From the NCBI GenBank assembly GCA_022712835.1, contig JAFLJU010000476.1, forward strand, positions 1-26,405: a stretch of DNA of 26,405 nt, read 5' to 3'. Source of the stretch: Desulfobacteraceae bacterium. Its GTDB lineage: Bacteria; Desulfobacterota; Desulfobacteria; Desulfobacterales; Desulfobacteraceae. The notes beneath the pieces are model-generated. The model saw only the letters and a program-made list of their open reading frames with translations, was not told where the DNA came from and searched no databases. The position numbers and the translations under genes were made by a program. This document shows positions 23,867 to 26,405 of this stretch, piece by piece (the stretch's first letter is position 1; every line of letters starts with the position of its first letter).

Positions 23867-24449
23867 TCTCAAACTCATTGCCTCCTGGATTACCCCGGGC
23901 GCTAAAATCCTGGGACTTGGGTGCGGAGAAGGAGATCTTCTCCATTGGCTTAAACAAGAAAAGCAGGTGATTGAACGGGGGATTGAAATCAAAGAATCCA
24001 AGGTGGTCACCTGCATTGAAAAAGGGCTCTCGGTACTCCAGGGAGATATCAATGAAGAGATCCAGGATTACCCGGACAATACCTTTGATTATGCCATCTG
24101 TTCCCAGACGCTCCAGCAGGTATATGAGCCCGCCACCCTGATCCGCTCCATGCTCCGGGTGGCAAAAATGGGGGTGGTCAGTTTTCCCAATTTCGGTCAT
24201 TTAAAAATCCGGCTGAAATTATTCACCTCGGGGTGTGCCCCCGTGACAAAGGAGCTTCCCTATTCCTGGCATGACACCCCCAATATCCGAGTATTGAGCC
24301 TGGATGACTTTCAGCATTTTGCCGATCAAACCGGATTTAAAATCTTAAAAAAAGCAGCCATTAATACCAATGGGTACCAGGGGAAAAGGGTCACGGTTCT
24401 TCCCAACCTCTTTGCCAGCTATGGTATCTTTTTAATCGGGAAGGAATAA
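23847..24449 (+). CDS. metW: MetW-type methyltransferase-fold protein
   Basis: A 200-residue protein with a SAM-binding-like motif I (LGLGCGEGDLL) and ...FDYAICSQTLQQV.. as motif IV. The characteristic MetW sequence VSFPNFGHLKIRLKLFTSG..P.T..LPYSWHDTPNIR.LS is clear. I chose the ATG at 23847, which has AAGGAG eight bases upstream, inside the end of metX. metX-metW pairs are common in proteobacteria and MetW is thought to support acetylation of homoserine. Its precise activity is not deduced here. Confidence 0.92.
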   Translation: MNPLRYDLKLIASWITPGAKILGLGCGEGDLLHWLKQEKQVIERGIEIKESKVVTCIEKGLSVLQGDINEEIQDYPDNTFDYAICSQTLQQVYEPATLIRSMLRVAKMGVVSFPNFGHLKIRLKLFTSGCAPVTKELPYSWHDTPNIRVLSLDDFQHFADQTGFKILKKAAINTNGYQGKRVTVLPNLFASYGIFLIGKE

Positions 24450-24569
24450 ATACTCCGCCTTGATTCTTTTGCCCCGATATGTATAAATATAGGGATTAAA
24501 ACCAGTCTAAATTTGTAAAAAACGGGGGCTAATATTCTGGGGCCCTTCTATCCCAAAGGAGCCTTACTT

Positions 24570-26405
24570 TTGTATCATGGCATAAAACAATTTTTTTGCG
24601 CCCTCTTGGTTTGCCTTGGATTTTATATATTTTTTATTCCCCTTGCCCACACAACCCCCCCGGGAACTGCGCCAAATCAGCTTTCACATGCCAGCAAAGA
24701 CAAAACTGCCGGGAATAGGCAATATACCCAGGAAGAACAGGTCTTTATTGATTCCCGCCCGACAATCACCGTGGCAAACGAATTTGACTGGCCGCCGTTT
24801 GACTTTATTACCGACGGCAAGCCTGCCGGATTCGGCATTGATCTAATGGATCTTCTGGCCCGAAAATCAGGACTTTCCATAACCTATGTCAACGGATACA
24901 CCTGGGAAGAACTTACTAAAATGTTCTTTGCCGGCCGTCTGGATGTGATCCATTCCCTGAGTGTCACCCCGGAACGACAAAAAAAAGCCCTATTTTCTTC
25001 CCCATACTACCATAGCAAAAATGTACTTATTTTCAGATCCGATACCCAGGATACCCACACCCTCAACGATTTAGACGGAAAAATTATCGCCCTGCCAAAG
25101 GGATGGTCCTCCATTGAGTTTTTCAAAACCCACTACCCAAAGGTCCATATCATTGAAGTTGAAAGCAGTCGCCAGGCCCTTGAATATGTGGACCAGGGCA
25201 AGGTGGTGGCCACGGTGGAGCAGGAGGGAATAGCCCGGTATTTTATCAAAAAGTTTGGTTTCACAGACCTTGAACTTTCTGGGTGGCTGAAAAATGAAAT
25301 CCTCCAGAAAACATCCTCCATGCACTTTGCGGTACTCAAAACCAACCCGATACTGTTCTCCATATTTACCAAGGCCCTTGCCAGCGTCACCATGGCTGAA
25401 ATGGAAGGGCTCAAGGATAAATGGTTTTCCAGGTCAGGCCGCCAGATTGGCCAGGAAGATATAGGACTGACCCCGGAAGAACGAAATTGGCTGACGACTA
25501 AAAAACAGATCAATGTTTGTGTAGCGCCTGAACGGATGCCCTTTTCTGCCATCCGGGGAAACCAGGTCATTGGCATGACAGTTGATTTTCTGGAAATTTT
25601 TGGGGAAAGACTTAAGATCCCCTTTCACATAACCCCGGCCCTGTCCTCTGAGGATGCAATAAAACAGGTGGAAACCGGGGGCTGCGATATTGTTCCCATG
25701 GTCAGCAAAACCCTGGCAAGAAAAACCCGCTTGGAATTTACCTCGGCGTTTATGGATTACAATGTGGTGATTATTTCCCGGGAAGATTTTCCCTTTATTT
25801 CCGGTATCCCCGGATTAAAATCCAAGAATACCGGCATGGTGGCAACCGGTAATATCATTGGAAAAGTAATTGAAAAATATCAAGACCTTGACTATATCCC
25901 CGTGGAAACCATTGAAGATTGCCTGATAGACGTCTCAACCGGGCAACTGGATGCAGCGATTTTAAGCCTGCCCGTTGCCTCCCATTATATCAGGGAAACC
26001 GGTCTTACCAATCTTAAGGTGGCAGGACATTCCAGCATTAAAGAAGATATGCGCATCGGGGTACAAAAAGACAACAAGCAACTTCATTCCATCATGAGCA
26101 AGGTGGTCAGATCTTTAAATCACCGTGAACTGGACTTGATTTATCAAAAATGGCTTGGAAGTGAACTGGAACACAAGACAGACTATACCCTCTGGTGGAA
26201 ATCCATGTCCATTGCCGGAATTATTCTGGTCCTGGTGATAGGGTGGAACCGGAAATTATCCCGGCTGAACAAACAGATCGCAATTGCCCACGAAACCCTT
26301 CGTCAAAAAACAGATGAATTGGAACACATATCCATCACAGACAGCCTGACAGGTGTGTTTAACCGTCGTCACATTGACGCCGTCTTTGAACTGGAACTAA
26401 AAAGA
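24570..26405 (+). CDS. Periplasmic-sensing diguanylate cyclase (two SBP_bac_3 domains + GGDEF), TTG start, runs off the window
   Basis: An open frame of 612 codons continues past the window end. It has no ATG near its beginning. TTG at 24570 has AAGGAG seven bases upstream and opens directly into a signal peptide (MYHGIKQFFCALLVCLGFYIFFIPLAHTT), so I choose it. Residues ~65-290 form one solute-binding module (SBP_bac_3 type: ANEFDWPPFDFITDGKPAGFGIDLM) and ~305-530 a second (CVAPERMPFSAIRG...). A membrane helix at ~544-563 follows, then a short coiled segment, and the GGDEF domain begins at about residue 590 with DSLTGVFNRRH. The active-site GGDEF box lies beyond the edge, so cyclase activity cannot be judged. 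It probably couples binding of two periplasmic ligands, such as amino acids, to c-di-GMP. It follows metW by 120 bp without shared function. Confidence 0.9.
   Translation, partial: MYHGIKQFFCALLVCLGFYIFFIPLAHTTPPGTAPNQLSHASKDKTAGNRQYTQEEQVFIDSRPTITVANEFDWPPFDFITDGKPAGFGIDLMDLLARKSGLSITYVNGYTWEELTKMFFAGRLDVIHSLSVTPERQKKALFSSPYYHSKNVLIFRSDTQDTHTLNDLDGKIIALPKGWSSIEFFKTHYPKVHIIEVESSRQALEYVDQGKVVATVEQEGIARYFIKKFGFTDLELSGWLKNEILQKTSSMHFAVLKTNPILFSIFTKALASVTMAEMEGLKDKWFSRSGRQIGQEDIGLTPEERNWLTTKKQINVCVAPERMPFSAIRGNQVIGMTVDFLEIFGERLKIPFHITPALSSEDAIKQVETGGCDIVPMVSKTLARKTRLEFTSAFMDYNVVIISREDFPFISGIPGLKSKNTGMVATGNIIGKVIEKYQDLDYIPVETIEDCLIDVSTGQLDAAILSLPVASHYIRETGLTNLKVAGHSSIKEDMRIGVQKDNKQLHSIMSKVVRSLNHRELDLIYQKWLGSELEHKTDYTLWWKSMSIAGIILVLVIGWNRKLSRLNKQIAIAHETLRQKTDELEHISITDSLTGVFNRRHIDAVFELELKR

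Overview
This window reads as chromosomal DNA of a mesophilic, moderate-GC Gram-negative bacterium. The gene content (sigma-54 enhancer-binding regulator, RND pump, metY-metX-metW cluster, AraC regulator of the OruR/ArgR-like type, many ThDP/SDR/hydroxyacid-dehydrogenase genes) would fit a Desulfobacterota (Desulfobacteraceae-like) genome. That placement is an inference from gene style, because no rRNA or taxonomic marker is present.

Layout. (1) 1-1016 is a junkyard: the end of a probable insertion sequence abuts a truncated AAA ATPase (Ycf46-like) fragment, which abuts a deleted cupin relic on the other strand. (2) 1071-7748 holds an AraC-type regulator, divergent from a catabolic-looking operon: SCP2-like small protein, ThDP-dependent lyase/decarboxylase, metallo-beta-lactamase-fold hydrolase and a frameshifted strictosidine-synthase/SMP-30-like propeller. 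That propeller runs head-on into a truncated threonine aldolase. A beta-hydroxyacid dehydrogenase whose ribosome-binding site and start are tandemly duplicated follows. (3) 7972-11398 has an intact cupin, an alpha/alpha-toroid 'prenyltransferase-like' protein, and a VOC-SDR operon. (4) 11718-12249 is a decayed, translationally coupled pair (DUF488-like plus zinc ribbon), followed by about 400 bp of nothing recognisable. (5) 12666-19032 is a three-gene RND efflux operon divergent from a GAF-sigma54 activator, with a good -24/-12 promoter and a palindrome at a typical enhancer distance. (6) 19036-19441 is a further relic. (7) 19456-26405 carries an MCP chemoreceptor, the metY-metX-metW methionine cluster, and a periplasmic-sensing GGDEF protein that starts at TTG and runs off the window.

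The most notable observation is a 26-bp element that occurs three times (2133-2158, 6674-6699, and 11506-11481 on the minus strand). Each copy points toward a gene and lies exactly 10 bp upstream of a -35-like hexamer with a 17-18 bp spacer to a -10-like hexamer. The targets are the ThDP-enzyme operon, the hydroxyacid dehydrogenase, and the SDR-VOC operon. One copy sits 37 bp in front of the AraC-type gene. This looks like a local regulon that links scattered, partly decayed transcription units into one pathway whose substrate cannot be read from the sequence.
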